Shown here in pieces: positions 6,746-8,012 of a stretch of 8,012 nt of DNA. Source of the DNA: Gammaproteobacteria bacterium (GTDB taxonomy: Bacteria > Pseudomonadota > Gammaproteobacteria > Enterobacterales > Alteromonadaceae); NCBI GenBank assembly GCA_023481025.1, contig JAMCWV010000211.1:1-8012 (forward strand). The letters run 5' to 3'. Each line of letters starts with the position of its first letter. The first letter of the stretch is position 1. The notes beneath the pieces are model-generated. The model saw only the letters and a list, made by a program, of their open reading frames with translations, searched no databases and was not told the DNA's origin. Made by a program: the position numbers and the translations under genes.

Positions 6746-8012
6746 TTATGCGTTCCCTTCAATGGTTAAGAGCACGTCACCAGAGATTACGCTGTCACCT
6801 TCTCGGGCATTTAACTCAACAATGGTACCGTCACGATCGGCACGGACTTCGGTTTCCATTTTCATCGCTTCGAGAATCACCACCACATCACCCGCCTTGA
6901 CGGTGTCACCGGCTTTGACTTGGTACTTCCATAAGTTACCCGACAATGGCGCATGTAAAGCGTGCGCATTGCCACTGGCAGGCTTCGCAGCCGGTGCCTG
7001 TGCTGGACCTGCATCCGCAGCAGGTTGTGGCTTCTGCGTTGCGCTCGAGGCTTGCAAGCTGCCATCTGGCCCTACTTCCACCGAGAAGCACTCACCTGAG
7101 ATACACACATCGTAGCGTTCGATGCTGTTATCTCCGGTTTCTGCTTTGCGCACCGGTGTTGCGTTTTCAATGCTTGGTGCAGGTTCAAAAGCGTCTGGGT
7201 TGTCGCGGTTTTTTAAGAACTTTAAGCCGATTTGCGGAAACAACGCATAGGTCAGTACATCGTCGATCTTATCGGTTGCCAAGCGGATTTTGTCTTTCTT
7301 CGCTTTTTCTTCGAGGTCTTTGGTGAGTTCGTCCATTTCATCGGCAATTAAGTCAGCCGGACGACAGGTAATGGCCTCTGCATCGCCCAGAACCGTCTTC
7401 TGCAGCTCTGCATTCACTGGCGCTGCGGTTGCTCCATACTCGCCTTTTAAAACGCCTGCTGTCTCTTTCGAGACCGATTTATAGCGTTCACCGGTAAGCA
7501 CGTTCAGAACTGCCTGAGTACCAACAATCTGCGAGGTTGGGGTCACCAATGGAATGAAACCCAGATCTTCACGTACCCGCGGAATTTCTTCCAAGACTTG
7601 GTCGAACTTGTCTAATGCTTTTTGCTCGCGTAACTGGTTTTCCATGTTGGTGAGCATGCCACCCGGTACCTGCGCCGTTAAAATTCGAGCATCGATGCCT
7701 TTGAGTGAACCTTCATAACGCGCATATTTCTTCCGCACATGACGGAAGTAGGCAGCGATTTCTTCTAAACTTGCTAAGTCCAAGCCTGTGTCGCGTTCCG
7801 TTCCTTCTACCATCGCCACAATCGTTTCAGTTGCGCTATGGCCATAGGTCATACTCATCGACGAAATCGCCGTATCGAGCATGTCGATGCCGGCATCAAT
7901 GGCTTTTTGATAGGTTGCAGTACTAAGCCCAGTCGTGGCGTGACATTGCATGGCAATCGGTACCGACACATTGGCTTTCAAGTCACGAATTAGCGCTTCG
8001 GCTTCGTAAGGA
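6746..8012 (-). CDS. oadA: Oxaloacetate decarboxylase alpha subunit (OadA), biotin carboxyltransferase, 5' end outside window
   Basis: This is the C-terminal 421 residues; the frame stays open to the right edge ([11 protein letters not shown] precedes a TTG at 7981), so that TTG is not the start. OadA transfers CO2 from oxaloacetate to its biotin, giving pyruvate, and passes carboxybiotin to OadB. Visible parts are the end of the carboxyltransferase barrel ([28 protein letters not shown]), the conserved PYC/OadA domain ([44 protein letters not shown]), an Ala/Pro/Gln linker (codons near 6960-7045), and the biotinyl domain with EAMKMET. The biotin-accepting Lys is encoded at 6860-6862. Related enzymes usually have H-C-H at the zinc site, and here it reads Q-C-H. 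A Cys pair (C-I-S-G-E-C) just before the linker is also notable. oadB follows after 4 bases, and oadG is expected upstream, off the window. The alternative, a pyruvate carboxylase B subunit, is unlikely because oadB is adjacent. Confidence 0.95.
   Translation of the reverse strand, partial: PYEAEALIRDLKANVSVPIAMQCHATTGLSTATYQKAIDAGIDMLDTAISSMSMTYGHSATETIVAMVEGTERDTGLDLASLEEIAAYFRHVRKKYARYEGSLKGIDARILTAQVPGGMLTNMENQLREQKALDKFDQVLEEIPRVREDLGFIPLVTPTSQIVGTQAVLNVLTGERYKSVSKETAGVLKGEYGATAAPVNAELQKTVLGDAEAITCRPADLIADEMDELTKDLEEKAKKDKIRLATDKIDDVLTYALFPQIGLKFLKNRDNPDAFEPAPSIENATPVRKAETGDNSIERYDVCISGECFSVEVGPDGSLQASSATQKPQPAADAGPAQAPAAKPASGNAHALHAPLSGNLWKYQVKAGDTVKAGDVVVILEAMKMETEVRADRDGTIVELNAREGDSVISGDVLLTIEGNA

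Noticed and set aside
6742..6762. OadB start at the TTG at 6762
   Set aside because: It would overlap the end of oadA and add a polar seven-residue leader. ATG 6741 lies directly after the oadA stop with a usable AAGGGAA upstream.

Overview
The window (about half G+C) looks like chromosomal housekeeping DNA from a gammaproteobacterium. Gene content and protein style suggest a marine, Alteromonadales-like (possibly Idiomarinaceae-like) organism. The class-level call rests on a YfjD/CorB-type transporter, an E. coli-type GshA with a TTG start, and an oadA-oadB pair for a sodium-pumping decarboxylase. The finer placement is a guess. I see no mobile element, CRISPR array, tRNA, rRNA or obvious foreign island. 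Coding density is very high, and no gene-free stretch exceeds about 90 bases.

Layout: (1) The left edge holds the 3' end of a corB/yfjD-type CBS-domain transporter on the + strand. It ends in a hairpin that also fits the end of the convergent gene. (2) On the - strand lie a lipoprotein with a lytic-transglycosylase-like (SLT) fold and, upstream of it, gshA (glutamate-cysteine ligase). They are 36 bases apart and probably co-transcribed. (3) An 84-base divergent region separates gshA from a + strand gene for an 886-residue hybrid sensor kinase with the order 2 TM, PAS, HisKA, HATPase, REC, REC, HPt. A 56-residue two-helix membrane protein follows it, with an ATGA stop/start overlap. (4) This pair runs tail to tail into oadB, with the two stop codons overlapping inside TTAG. 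(5) oadB lies 4 bases downstream of oadA on the - strand, and oadA runs off the right edge.

Function: oadA and oadB encode the biotin-carrying carboxyltransferase and the membrane Na+ channel/decarboxylase of oxaloacetate decarboxylase. The small subunit oadG would normally sit just upstream, beyond the right edge. The hybrid kinase carries all phosphorelay sites (His, Asp, Asp, His) in one chain but has no partner response regulator in view. gshA supplies the first step of glutathione synthesis.

I found no clearly new biological system. The points most worth a second look are the kinase with two intact receiver domains and almost no periplasmic sensor, its coupled 56-residue partner, a Gln at an expected zinc-ligand His position in OadA, the compact divergent gshA/kinase control region, and the leaderless-terminator convergence of the kinase operon with oadB.
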